64,000 nt of DNA, from positions 124,001 to 188,000 of the forward strand of contig NZ_BNBC01000008.1 in assembly GCF_014654675.1 (NCBI RefSeq), read 5' to 3'. The stretch is from Streptomyces spiralis. Lineage in GTDB: Bacteria; Actinomycetota; Actinomycetes; Streptomycetales; Streptomycetaceae. Numbering within the stretch: the first letter of the stretch is position 1; the number at the start of each line of letters is the position of its first letter. The notes beneath the pieces are model-generated. The model was not told where the DNA came from. It saw nothing but the letters and a program-made list of their open reading frames with translations, and did not search any database. Positions 1 to 9,501 of this stretch are shown in pieces. Made by a program: the position numbers and the translations under genes.

Positions 1-129
1 CGGGCCGACCTGCTGCGTCGCCTCGGCCGCCGTGACGAGGCCGCCGACGCCTACCGAACGGCCCTCGCCCTCGACCCGCCACCCGCCGAGCGAGAGTTCC
101 TGACGGCACGGCTCGACGAACTGGCGTGA
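1..129 (+). CDS. ECF RNA polymerase sigma factor, C-terminal end (partial)
   Basis: The window opens inside a gene; 42 residues and a TGA are visible in frame 1. The tail reads as a TPR-like helix pair (LLRRLGRRDEAADAYRTAL) followed by PPAEREFLTARLDELA. This is the characteristic C-terminus of the long ECF sigma factors that carry a TPR/DUF6596-type extension after sigma-4, such as ECF41/42 relatives. The sigma-2 and sigma-4 regions lie outside the window, so the promoter specificity and partner gene cannot be judged. The assignment rests on the tail motif only. Confidence 0.7.
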   Translation, partial: RADLLRRLGRRDEAADAYRTALALDPPPAEREFLTARLDELA

Positions 130-286
130 GTCCTTCGCAGGTCCTCGCGGGCTCCGGGGTGGGGAATCTTACATAGGCGCTGACCTGGCGATGTCGTATT
201 CTCCGGACATCGGACATGTCCGCTTATCGAGCACGACGGCCCAGTCTTCGGACGGGTCCGGCCACGGGCCACGGAAGGTGGAACCA

Positions 287-721
287 ATGAGCATGGATGC
301 CGTATACGTCCGCGGTGTCACGGGAATCCAACTGCACCACGTCACGGACCTTCAGGACGCGGGTCGCTTCCTGAGCAATGCGGCGATGGCCATGCGGGCC
401 GCCTTCGTGCGGACGGGCGACGAGCGGTACTCCGCCCTGCGCGCTCAGATGATCGAGCTGCTCTCCCAGGCGCGCGGCCTCGAGAACGAGGCGCGGACGA
501 ACCTGCAGGAACTGCACTCCTCCGACCCCGAGCGCTTCGTGCGCAGCCGCGAGGGCGAGGAACCGTGGCCCGACGAGATCCAGGCGGGCTTCGTTCCCCG
601 GCACACCTGCCGGGACACCTGCCTCTACCACGACCACGAGGTGCTGGACGCCATCACGCAGTGCATCTGCGGCCGGCCGCCGTGCCGGGCGTGCGCCATC
701 GCCGGGGAACCCGCGGCCTAG
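287..721 (+). CDS. Small Cys/His-rich protein of unknown function
   Basis: 144 residues, not recognised. The ATG at 287 is chosen because a strong GGAAGGTGG ribosome site lies just upstream; an in-frame ATG at 191 lacks one. The N-terminal two thirds is helical and Ala/Glu/Arg-rich. The last 45 residues hold a cluster HTCRDTCLYHDH followed by CICGRPPCRACA, seven Cys and three His, which looks like a metal-binding knuckle. It stands alone between the sigma-factor end and the fmdB-like gene. A zinc-binding regulatory role is only inference. Confidence 0.6.
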   Translation: MSMDAVYVRGVTGIQLHHVTDLQDAGRFLSNAAMAMRAAFVRTGDERYSALRAQMIELLSQARGLENEARTNLQELHSSDPERFVRSREGEEPWPDEIQAGFVPRHTCRDTCLYHDHEVLDAITQCICGRPPCRACAIAGEPAA

Positions 722-890
722 AGGGGGCGGTGAGGCCGCCGGAGCACCGAAGGCGCAGGTGACGGCCGCGGGAGAACAGGTCCTCACCCGGTGTCCGTGG
801 GGCTCGGGTTGCGGAAGTCTCTGTTGAGGCGTTCCGTCGAAGTAGGGGAGTTCTCGGTGCCCGAGCGCGTCGGGGGACCGGAGGTGGCTG

Positions 891-1172
891 ATGGCGGTGT
901 ACGAATACTCCTGCGCCTGTTGCGGCCGGTTCGAGGAACGGCTGGCCATGGGAAGCGCCCCCGGCACACGCGACTGTCCGACCTGCGGCGGCGACGCCAA
1001 GCGCGTCTACTCGCCGCCCGGCCTGGCCTTCACGCCGGCCTCCGTCGTCGCGTCGCGTGAGCGGGAGGAGCGGAGCCGCGAGGCGCCGGAGGTGGTCGTC
1101 CGCGGTGGGGCGCCGGCACCACGCGCGTCGCAGCCCCCTCATCCCGCCCTCGCACACCTGCCGCGGCCCTGA
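891..1172 (+). CDS. fmdB: FmdB-type zinc-ribbon regulatory protein
   Basis: 93 residues. The N-terminus MAVYEYSCACCGRFEERLAM, then CPTCGGDAKRVYSPPGLAF, is the FmdB/zinc_ribbon_8 signature with two CxxC pairs forming one zinc ribbon. The tail after residue 50 is charged and disordered. FmdB was named as a putative regulator of formamidase expression in Methylophilus. Its position about 65 bp before an AmiS/UreI channel and 0.8 kb before a formamidase fits that role here. RBS support is the GAGGTGGCTG just before the ATG. Confidence 0.85.
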   Translation: MAVYEYSCACCGRFEERLAMGSAPGTRDCPTCGGDAKRVYSPPGLAFTPASVVASREREERSREAPEVVVRGGAPAPRASQPPHPALAHLPRP

Positions 1173-1236
1173 GTCGCCCCGAACGCCGCGGGATCGGCCC
1201 GGCACACATCACACCCGCTAGGAGGTGTGCGTCAGC

Positions 1237-1878
1237 ATGGGCAACGTCGGACTGCTGTATGTGGGTTCCGTCCTCTATCTGAACGGGTTGATCCTCCTCG
1301 GCAAGGTCGACGCGAAGTCCGGGGGAGTGTTCAACCTCTTCGTCGGTGTCTTACAAGTGGTCACTCCGACGTATCTGGTCATGACCGCTCAGGGCGACAC
1401 CCGTCAGATCCTGACGGCCTCGGGCCTCTACCTGTTCGGATTCACCTACCTGTACGTGGGGATCGGCCTGCTCGCCGGGCTCGACACCAACGGCGTCGGC
1501 TACTTCTCCCTCTTCGTCGCCATCGCCGCGCTCGGCTACTCCTTCGCGAACTTCCATCTCGTCCGGGACCCTTCCTTCGGCGTCATCTGGCTCTACTGGG
1601 CCTTCCTCTGGTTCCTGTTCTTCCTGCTGCTCGGGCTCAAACGGGAGGCCCTGACCGCGTACACGGGATGGGTGACCACCATCGAGGGCTGGGTCACCGG
1701 CGCCATCCCGGGGTTCCTGCTGCTGGCCGGTTACTGGAAGCACACCACCGAGATCGCCATCGCGCTGGGGGTCTTCGCCGTGCTCGTCTTCGGGGGACTG
1801 TGGCCGCTCACCGGCCGGCGCGGCCCCGCGAGCCGGCCTCCGGACGCCGAGAACACCGCAGACGCGTACGGCGGCTGA
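1237..1878 (+). CDS. AmiS/UreI family amide (acetamide/formamide) channel
   Basis: 213 residues in about six to seven hydrophobic segments. The start MGNVGLLYVGSVLYLNGLIL is typical of AmiS/UreI, with the conserved FNLFVGVLQV and FTYLYVGIGLL segments. The ATG at 1237 is chosen because AGGAGG at 1220-1225 sits 11 nt upstream; the GTG at 1225 overlaps that site and is unlikely. AmiS/UreI proteins let small amides or urea cross the membrane. With the formamidase downstream, it probably admits formamide or short aliphatic amides. A urea role is less likely because no urease genes are present. Confidence 0.88.
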   Translation: MGNVGLLYVGSVLYLNGLILLGKVDAKSGGVFNLFVGVLQVVTPTYLVMTAQGDTRQILTASGLYLFGFTYLYVGIGLLAGLDTNGVGYFSLFVAIAALGYSFANFHLVRDPSFGVIWLYWAFLWFLFFLLLGLKREALTAYTGWVTTIEGWVTGAIPGFLLLAGYWKHTTEIAIALGVFAVLVFGGLWPLTGRRGPASRPPDAENTADAYGG

Positions 1879-1993
1879 ACGCGGCCGAGGCCGTGTCACT
1901 GCCGCATGTCCGAGTCACTGCCGCCATGTCCGACAGCCGAGCCGCGGGCCGTCAGCACAGCCGAGCCGCGAGCCGTCACGAAAGGTAGCTGTC
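1879..1993 (+). repeat. Imperfect tandem duplications upstream of fmdA
   Basis: Two short direct repeats lie in this spacer. GTCACTGCCGCATGTCCGA recurs with one extra C at once, and AGCCGAGCCGCGGGCCGTCA recurs as AGCCGAGCCGCGAGCCGTCA. They end right before the AAGGTAGCTGTC ribosome region of the formamidase gene. They look like slippage products. A regulatory function is possible but not shown. Confidence 0.55.
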
Positions 1994-3244
1994 ATGCCAG
2001 AAGTCATCTTCAGCGTCGACCAGTCCAAGTCCATGCGCGAGCAGAGGGTTCCCGGGCACAACAGGTGGCATCCGGACGTGCCGGCCGTCGCCATGGTCCG
2101 GCCGGGCGCCGAGTTCCGTCTGGAGACCCGGGACTGGACCGACGCCCAGATCGGCAACAACGACTCCGCCAACGACGTGCGGGATGTGGACCTCACCCAC
2201 GCCCATATGCTCAGCGGGCCCATAGGCGTCGAAGGAGCCGAACCCGGCGACCTCCTCGTCGTGGACATCCTCGACATCGGCCCCGTCCCGCAGCAGGTCG
2301 GCGAGGCCCCGGGACAGGGGTGGGGCTACACCGGCATCTTCGCCAAGAACAACGCCGGCGGCTTCCTCACCGACTACTACCCGGACGCCTACAAGGCGAT
2401 CTGGGACATGCACGGCCAGCAGGTGACGTCCCGTCATCTGCCCGGTGTCCGCTACACCGGCATCACCCACCCCGGGCTCATCGGCACCGCTCCTTCCGCG
2501 GACATGCTCGCCCGGTGGAACCGCCGCGAGCAGGCACTGATCGACACCGACCCCGACCGCGTCCCCCCGCTCGGCCTGCCACCGACCGCCGACCACGCGC
2601 TCGCCGGCCAAGCAACCGGACAGGAGGCCCAGCGCATCTGCGCGGAAGGCGCCCGTACCGTGCCCGGACGCGAGAACGGCGGCAACCAGGACATCAAGAA
2701 CTTCACCCGAGGGGGCAGGGTCTTCTTCCCTGTCTACGCCAAGGACGCCAAGCTCTCGGCCGGCGACCTCCACTTCAGCCAGGGCGACGGGGAGATCACC
2801 TTCTGCGGCGCCATCGAGATGGGCGGCTTCATCGACCTCCACGTCGACCTGATCAAGGGCGGCATGGAGAAGTACGGCATCTCCACCAACCCGGTGTTCA
2901 TGCCGGGCAACGTCGAGCCCCGGTACTCGGAGTTCATGAGCTTCGTCGGCGTCTCCGTGGACCACGACACCGACACCAACTACTACATGGACGCGACGCT
3001 GGCCTATCGCCGGGCCTGTCTCAACGCCATCGAGTACTTCAAGCGGTTCGGCTACTCCGGCGAGCAGGCCTATCTGATCCTCGGTTCCGCCCCCGTGGAG
3101 GGACGCATCAGCGGCATCGTCGACATCCCCAACGCCTGCTGCACCCTCTACGTCCCCACGGGGATCTTCGACTTCGACGTCCGCCCCACGGCGGACGGCC
3201 CGAAGACCGCCGACCGGGGCAAGTGCGCCGTGACGTCGGGCTGA
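1994..3244 (+). CDS. fmdA: Formamidase (acetamidase/formamidase family)
   Basis: 416 residues, the normal length for FmdA. It begins MPEVIFSVDQSKSMREQRVP and contains the family landmarks RWHPDVPAV, DWTDAQIGNND, GDLHFSQGDGEITFCGAIEMGGF and YLILGSAPVEGRISGIVDIPNAC. The enzyme hydrolyses formamide to formate and ammonia in the cytoplasm, giving a nitrogen source. A ribosome site (GAAAGG) precedes the ATG. It follows the FmdB-like and AmiS-like genes on the same strand, so uptake, hydrolysis and control look like one unit. Nothing suggests truncation. Confidence 0.93.
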   Translation: MPEVIFSVDQSKSMREQRVPGHNRWHPDVPAVAMVRPGAEFRLETRDWTDAQIGNNDSANDVRDVDLTHAHMLSGPIGVEGAEPGDLLVVDILDIGPVPQQVGEAPGQGWGYTGIFAKNNAGGFLTDYYPDAYKAIWDMHGQQVTSRHLPGVRYTGITHPGLIGTAPSADMLARWNRREQALIDTDPDRVPPLGLPPTADHALAGQATGQEAQRICAEGARTVPGRENGGNQDIKNFTRGGRVFFPVYAKDAKLSAGDLHFSQGDGEITFCGAIEMGGFIDLHVDLIKGGMEKYGISTNPVFMPGNVEPRYSEFMSFVGVSVDHDTDTNYYMDATLAYRRACLNAIEYFKRFGYSGEQAYLILGSAPVEGRISGIVDIPNACCTLYVPTGIFDFDVRPTADGPKTADRGKCAVTSG

Positions 3245-3267
3245 GGATCGTGACGTCGGGCTGAGGA
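3229..3267 (+). repeat. 20-bp tandem duplication containing the fmdA stop codon
   Basis: GTGACGTCGGGCTGAGGA is present twice with a 20-bp period (3230-3247 and 3250-3267). The first copy carries the real TGA of fmdA and the second copy lies just downstream, so the last codons and the stop are duplicated. Confidence 0.85.
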
Positions 3268-3277
3268 CCCGGTCCGG

Positions 3278-4654
3278 TCAACCGCGGCGCCCGGCCGGCG
3301 CCGACGGCCCCTGACGGCCCGGCGTGGGGGTCGCGGGGGAGGGGCCGGTGGGTGTGCGCCCGCTCTTCGGCGGCGCGGTGGCCAGGCCGAACTGCGCCGC
3401 CTCGAGGGCGCCCGTGCCGGTGCCCGAGACACGGGTGGAGGCCACGGAGAGGTGGAGGTCGTTCGTGGTGGAGTAGCGGGTGTACCAGGTCTCGTCGATG
3501 CCGAGCCTGTCCAGGGCCGACTTCTGGGCCCGGGCGGGATCGGTGACGTACTGCCTGGCGAAGATCAGATGGTCGGTGTCGGTGAACGTGAAGTCGGCCC
3601 GGTCGTCGCCGTCCCGGTACATCCAGTGGACCTTGCCGTAGTAGTCCTTGGGGTAGCCGTCGTCGGGATGCGGCCGGGGCTCGGACTCCGTGGCCGTCAC
3701 CGTCCTGGGGTCGAACGCCCCGACCAGACGCCGGCGGGACCTGGTGTCGTCGACGAGGAAGACCGGGACGACGGCGGAGTCGTACTCCGTGCGCAGACGG
3801 AGGTCGGAACCGATCACCGAGTACTGCCCGACGCTGCCGCGTGCCCAGCGCCAGTGCTCCACGGAGTACGGGAAGGGCCGGTTGCCCCAGGTGTGGTCGT
3901 GGTAGCCGCGGCCAGTGAAGGGCCGCTTCCGTCCGCCGACGGTGACCGTCCCGGCGGCGCTTCCGGACGGCACCGCGCACAGCCAGCCGAAGTGGTCCTC
4001 CGTGTCGCCGAGGTAGACGATGCCGGTGCCCGGCCGGAACGGCGGCACCAGGCCGGTCAGCGTCAGGTCGACTCCGACGTCGCCCGACCGGCCCTTCATG
4101 CGGTACGTCTTCAGGTCGCCGGCGCAGGTGAAGGGGCCGAGCCGTATGTCGCAGCGGTCCTTGGCGGCCGCGAACTCGTTCCAGGCACAGGTGTGCACGC
4201 CCCCGTGAGTGGTGCCGTCGGGGTCGGTGACGGTGACGGTGGCCTTGGGCCTGCGGCCGGCCTCGCCCGGATCGGGGACGAAGCCGTCGTCGAGCCGGGT
4301 GCTCAGGGCGAAGGTCACGGTGGTGCCGTCGTCCCCGGTGAAGGCGGAGTGCCACCCCTCGAAGACGTTCGGATCGCCGTTGCCGGCTGCGGTGCGGAAA
4401 CCGTCCTCCCAGGCCTCGACGACGTCGCGCCTCATGTTCACCCGGGCGTGGTCGGCGTTGCTGTGGCCGTAGGCGTTGGAGGTGAGATCGCCTGCGGCGC
4501 GGGGCCTGCCCGGCCCGGTCGAATCCGGCGCGGCCTCCGTCCGGGTGGGAGGTGTGCACGCCGCGACCATGAGGCCGGGCACGGCAACGATCAGTCCGGC
4601 GGTGGCCGCGTCGCGCAGGAACGCGCGCCGGGACGGAGCGGGACCTTCGAGCAT
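3278..4654 (-). CDS. Tat-exported lipoprotein of the CrtC/AttH lipocalin-like family
   Basis: 458 residues. The N-terminus has a twin-arginine signal (PSRRAFLRDA) and a hydrophobic stretch ending in a lipobox (LMVAAC, Cys at about residue 32), so it is probably a Tat-exported lipoprotein on the outer face of the membrane. The mature part has the carotenoid 1,2-hydratase/AttH-like features GYHDHTWGNRPF, VEHWRWARG and YPKDYYGKVHWMYRDG. The family forms a double lipocalin barrel binding a hydrophobic ligand. ATG at 4654 is chosen over an upstream in-frame ATG because the signal begins there. It is divergent from argG. The substrate is unknown; no carotenoid genes are nearby. Confidence 0.75.
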   Translation of the reverse strand: MLEGPAPSRRAFLRDAATAGLIVAVPGLMVAACTPPTRTEAAPDSTGPGRPRAAGDLTSNAYGHSNADHARVNMRRDVVEAWEDGFRTAAGNGDPNVFEGWHSAFTGDDGTTVTFALSTRLDDGFVPDPGEAGRRPKATVTVTDPDGTTHGGVHTCAWNEFAAAKDRCDIRLGPFTCAGDLKTYRMKGRSGDVGVDLTLTGLVPPFRPGTGIVYLGDTEDHFGWLCAVPSGSAAGTVTVGGRKRPFTGRGYHDHTWGNRPFPYSVEHWRWARGSVGQYSVIGSDLRLRTEYDSAVVPVFLVDDTRSRRRLVGAFDPRTVTATESEPRPHPDDGYPKDYYGKVHWMYRDGDDRADFTFTDTDHLIFARQYVTDPARAQKSALDRLGIDETWYTRYSTTNDLHLSVASTRVSGTGTGALEAAQFGLATAPPKSGRTPTGPSPATPTPGRQGPSAPAGRRG

Positions 4655-4768
4655 GGGGCTGCCTTCACGGTGCGGAGGACTGCCTTCAGTCGACCGCTCG
4701 CCGTCGGGCGCCGCACTCCGGTGCGGTCGAACGAGTGACGCCGTCCCCCGGACGCCCTCCGGACGGTG

Positions 4769-6252
<1,484 letters not shown>

Positions 6253-6262
6253 CACCCGACGG

Positions 6263-6312
6263 GTCCCGGCCGTACGCCCCTGGGGCAGCAGCCCCCGGTG
6301 TGCGGCCGGGAC
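6263..6312 (+). terminator. Hairpin after argG
   Basis: GTCCCGGCCG at 6263-6272 pairs exactly with CGGCCGGGAC at 6303-6312, with a further GC-rich pairing inside the loop. It lies just downstream of the argG stop and before the convergent M50 gene, so it can serve both strands. Confidence 0.65.
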
Positions 6313-6367
6313 CTCGCCGTCCCGCTCCGAACCCGCGCTCAGCCGTTCCGGCGCACTCCTCCGGGCG

Positions 6368-7531
6368 TCAGGGCACGGTCCTGAGGCCCGCGCCCGGTGG
6401 CCTGGTCGAGGAGAGCCAGGTGACGACGCGGCTGACGTCGGCGCTGGTGACGATGCCGACGACGCGGCCCTCCGCGAGCACCAGGGCCCGGCGGGCGGGG
6501 CTGGCGTCCAGGGTCGGCAGCAGCTGGTCCAGGGGGTCGTCGGGGCCGGCGGTCGGGATCTCAGCCAGGGGCACCATCACGGCCTCGAGCGAGGTCGAGC
6601 CCCGGTCCTCGACCGGCACCTGCCCTGCCCGCCGTACGGTCACCAGCCCCACCGGGGACCCCGCGTCGTCCGTGACGGGGAAGGCCGAGTGCCGATAGCG
6701 CCACGGCGGACTGCCGAGGAACTCCTCGACGGTCGTGCCGACGGCGGCGGTCACCGGATCCGGGGTCATCGCCTGCCGGACCGGTACCGAGCGCAGCAGC
6801 TCCCGGAGCCTGGCCTGGCTGCCCTCCAAGGTCGCCATGGCCACCATGAACCAGCCGATGAGCACCAGCCACAGGCCGCCCGAGAACCCACCGGCCAGGA
6901 CCTCGTACAGGCCGACCGCCACCATGATCCAGCCCAGTACGCGTCCGGCCCCGCCGGCGACCTCGGTGGCGCGCAGCCGGCTGCCGGTACGCCACCACAC
7001 CAGGGCGCGCAGCAGCCGCCCACCGTCCAGGGGCGCGGCGGGCAGCGCGTTGAACACCGCCAGCAGGATGTTGATGCCCGCGAGCCAGGCCAGTGCCTCC
7101 ACCACCAGCACCGGGCCGTGCTGCACATGGGCCCACCAGGTGAACAGGGCGAAGACCCCGCCCAGCACGAGGCTCACCAGCGGTCCGACGCCCGCGATCC
7201 GCAGCTCCGCCGCCGGGGTGGGCGCCTCGCTGCGCAGCCGTGCCACCCCGCCGAGCAGCCACAGCGTGATCTCGTCGCCGCCGACCCCGTTGCGGCGGGC
7301 CACCAACACATGACTGATCTCGTGGGCCAGCAGGGACAGCAGGAACACCGCGGCCGTGACCAGCCCCGTCAGCCAGTAGGCCCAGAGCGCACCGCCCGGG
7401 TGGGCACGGGGCAAGCGCCCCTCGGCCAGCCCGAAGGCGATCAGCGTGAAGATGACCAGGACACTCCAGTGCACGCCGACGCGGATGCCCGCCACCCGGC
7501 CGAGCCAGAAGGTCGCGCCCACGGCCGACAC
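6368..7531 (-). CDS. M50 site-2-type metalloprotease with C-terminal CBS domains
   Basis: 387 residues, membrane-bound. Several hydrophobic helices span residues 15-240. The zinc motif HEISH is at 70-74 and the second motif NALPAAPLDGGR at 161-172 supplies the third ligand, so the site-2 protease centre is intact. Two CBS domains occupy about residues 245-375. The architecture equals the CBS-fused S2P-like proteins that include Rv2625c, a DosR-regulon member of M. tuberculosis. It may cleave a membrane substrate in response to adenylate levels, but the substrate is unknown. The neighbours downstream include other dormancy-type genes. Confidence 0.88.
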   Translation of the reverse strand: MSAVGATFWLGRVAGIRVGVHWSVLVIFTLIAFGLAEGRLPRAHPGGALWAYWLTGLVTAAVFLLSLLAHEISHVLVARRNGVGGDEITLWLLGGVARLRSEAPTPAAELRIAGVGPLVSLVLGGVFALFTWWAHVQHGPVLVVEALAWLAGINILLAVFNALPAAPLDGGRLLRALVWWRTGSRLRATEVAGGAGRVLGWIMVAVGLYEVLAGGFSGGLWLVLIGWFMVAMATLEGSQARLRELLRSVPVRQAMTPDPVTAAVGTTVEEFLGSPPWRYRHSAFPVTDDAGSPVGLVTVRRAGQVPVEDRGSTSLEAVMVPLAEIPTAGPDDPLDQLLPTLDASPARRALVLAEGRVVGIVTSADVSRVVTWLSSTRPPGAGLRTVP

Positions 7532-7630
7532 CTCCTTCGTCGCCCGTGCACGGGTACCCGGCGCACGCCCCCGAACCCGACCGGAGGCCGTCGGCCGTCC
7601 CCTTGGTAACGGCCCGCCGTGCCGGGGCGC

Positions 7631-8443
7631 TCAGCGTTGCCGACGCGAGGCCACCGTGAACTGGGCGCCGTCCGGATCGCGCAGCACGGCCTCCTGCTCG
7701 CCCTCCTCCAGGATGCTGCCGCCGTGCTTCTCCGCGGCCCGGATGCACGGTTCCACGTCGGCCACCGTGAAGTGGACCTGCCAGTGCGGCCGGACCGAGG
7801 GGTCGGGCGGCATGTCCACCGCCCCCGACTCGATGCGCGCCACGACGTCGCCCTGGCTGCGCAGCAGCACCTGGTCCCGCGCGTACTCGACCTCGCAGCA
7901 GCCGGGCAGGCCCGATGCCCAGTCGAGGATCTCGCCGTAGAAGATGGCGGCTTCGAAGGCGTCACGGGTGTGCAGGCTGATGAACGTCAACGCCGCCTGC
8001 CGCCATGCCTCCCACTCGGTGACGAGTTTTCCCTGCCAGACCCCGAACGCCGCCCCGTCGCGGTCCGCGAGCAGCGCCGCCCTTCCCGGAGGGAGGGAGA
8101 TGGGCCCCACGGCCGCGGTCGCGCCGCGCTCCCGGACGCGGGCCACGGCCACGTCCGCGTCGCTCACGGCGAAGTACGGCGTCCAGGCCACGGCCATCTG
8201 CCACATGCTGGCCACCCCGGCGATTCCCGCGACGGGCACCCCGTCCACCAGCGCGGTCCGGAAACGGTCGCCCAGTCTGGCGCCGCGCCACTGCCAGCCC
8301 AGGACGGCACTGTAGAAGTCCTGCGTGGCGGTGAGGTCGCGACTGGTCAGGCTCACCCAGCACGGCGCGCCGAACACGGAATCCGTGTAGACGACGTCCG
8401 CACCGTCGGAGGAGGAGTGTGTCGTGCCGTGGTTCATGGTCAT
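7631..8443 (-). CDS. VOC (glyoxalase/bleomycin-resistance) family protein with two domains
   Basis: 270 residues with two VOC modules: about residues 20-135 (PCWVSLTSRDLTATQDFYSAV ... DRDGAAFGVWQ) and 145-268 (WQVHFTVADVEPCIRAAEKHGG ... RDPDGAQFTVAS). Two-domain VOC proteins of this size in Streptomyces are annotated as hydrolase or glyoxalase-like. A specific substrate cannot be inferred. ATG at 8443 is chosen with CCAGGGCG upstream; ATG at 8437 is an alternative. It ends about 100 bp before the start of the M50 protease gene. Confidence 0.82.
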   Translation of the reverse strand: MTMNHGTTHSSSDGADVVYTDSVFGAPCWVSLTSRDLTATQDFYSAVLGWQWRGARLGDRFRTALVDGVPVAGIAGVASMWQMAVAWTPYFAVSDADVAVARVRERGATAAVGPISLPPGRAALLADRDGAAFGVWQGKLVTEWEAWRQAALTFISLHTRDAFEAAIFYGEILDWASGLPGCCEVEYARDQVLLRSQGDVVARIESGAVDMPPDPSVRPHWQVHFTVADVEPCIRAAEKHGGSILEEGEQEAVLRDPDGAQFTVASRRQR

Positions 8444-8696
8444 CGCGCCCTGGTCTCGTGCACCAACAGCCACTGCTCTGACGTCAGTGTCCAACCTGAG
8501 TTCTGGTCCCGCACCTCGCTGCCCGCCGGCCTCGCCTCTGCCGGGGAACCGGCTCGATCCCACGCCCGCACGCCGGGGTCTCCTCAGGGGCGGACGGCGG
8601 ATTTATGGTGGTCGTGAAAGGAAGCCGTCCGGTCATCGGGCCGGGTGGCGGGTCCGCTCTTCGCCGACCACGCTGTTCCTGCTCGCGGGGGCCGTC

Positions 8697-8909
8697 ATGC
8701 AAGTGGAACTGATCCAACGGGCCGCCGACGTGATCTTCGACGTGCCGGACGTGGCGCACGAGGAGATCATCACGCTCATCGACGCCGTCGCCCAGGACAC
8801 CGAGACCCAGGCACCGGAGCTGGCCGCGGCGTTCGGCGAGTGGTGCTGGCTGGTCTACACGATCCAGGGCGACGTGATCGAGGTGCTGGACGTCGGCTGC
8901 GCGCGCTGA
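8697..8909 (+). CDS. Small conserved-type acidic protein, unknown
   Basis: 70 residues starting MQVELIQRAADVIFDVPDVA, acidic, with a single Trp-Cys-Trp (WCWLVYTIQGDVIEVLDVG) near the end. GCGGGGGCC precedes the ATG. It is not recognised. Its codon use (G/C in nearly every third position) supports real coding. It sits between a divergent VOC gene and a convergent DUF2267 gene. Confidence 0.55.
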   Translation: MQVELIQRAADVIFDVPDVAHEEIITLIDAVAQDTETQAPELAAAFGEWCWLVYTIQGDVIEVLDVGCAR

Positions 8910-8944
8910 GACCGAGCCGCTGCGGCCAGGGCTTTTCGTTTGGA

Positions 8945-9376
8945 TCAGGCCGGCTGGAGCAGCAACGCGCGGATGTCATGCGGGACTTGCTCCAGCGCCG
9001 ATTCCAGGTGACCGGGCGAGGCATGATTGCGTACGACCGTGGTGATCGCGGGAGCGAACCGGGCGACGTCCTCGGCGGAGATCTTGGCCTCCTGCGCGAA
9101 GCGTTCCACGTAGCCCTCGCGGCCGTACTTGACCGGTACGACGCTGGGATCCCAGCCGTCGTAGTAGCCGCCTCGCAGCAACTCGGGGAGCTGGGCGGCG
9201 AAGTGGGCGGCCACGTCGACGGTGAGCCGGTCGCGGAATGTGTGCAGCCAGGCGCGCAGGACCCGGTGGGCGAGGTGGCGGTCCTCCGTTCCCAGGGCCT
9301 CCGACACCGCTTTGAGCCAGATGTTCGCGCTGTGGATGGCGTGCTCGAAGTCGGGTGGGCGGGTAGAGGGGGGCAT
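8945..9376 (-). CDS. DUF2267 family protein
   Basis: 143 residues of helices with the DUF2267 pattern: NIWLKAVSEALGTEDRHLAHRVLRAWLHTFRDRL, then AAQLPELLRGGYYDGWDPS. A strong ribosome site (GGAAGGGAAG) precedes the ATG at 9376. The molecular function of DUF2267 is unknown. In actinomycetes it occurs in hypoxia/dormancy gene sets next to universal stress proteins and erythromycin-esterase-like genes, as here. It lies downstream of the esterase-like gene on the same strand after a repeat-rich spacer. Confidence 0.85.
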   Translation of the reverse strand: MPPSTRPPDFEHAIHSANIWLKAVSEALGTEDRHLAHRVLRAWLHTFRDRLTVDVAAHFAAQLPELLRGGYYDGWDPSVVPVKYGREGYVERFAQEAKISAEDVARFAPAITTVVRNHASPGHLESALEQVPHDIRALLLQPA

Positions 9377-9398
9377 GGATCTTCCCTTCCGGTCTGCC

Positions 9399-9462
9399 TG
9401 CGGAATGCGGAATGTGGAATGGAATGAGGAATACGGACTGCGAGCTGCGGACTGTGGAATCG
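9399..9462. repeat. Degenerate GGAATG-type tandem repeats
   Basis: The spacer between the esterase-like gene and DUF2267 has runs of GCGGAATG, TGTGGAATG, GAATGAGGAAT and CTGCGGACTG, an irregular array of about 7-9-bp units. It is unlike the surrounding GC-rich coding sequence. Confidence 0.55.
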
Positions 9463-9501
9463 GGTGCTCCGCCGGATGCCCGGGCCTCCCGGGATCCGGC
9501 T

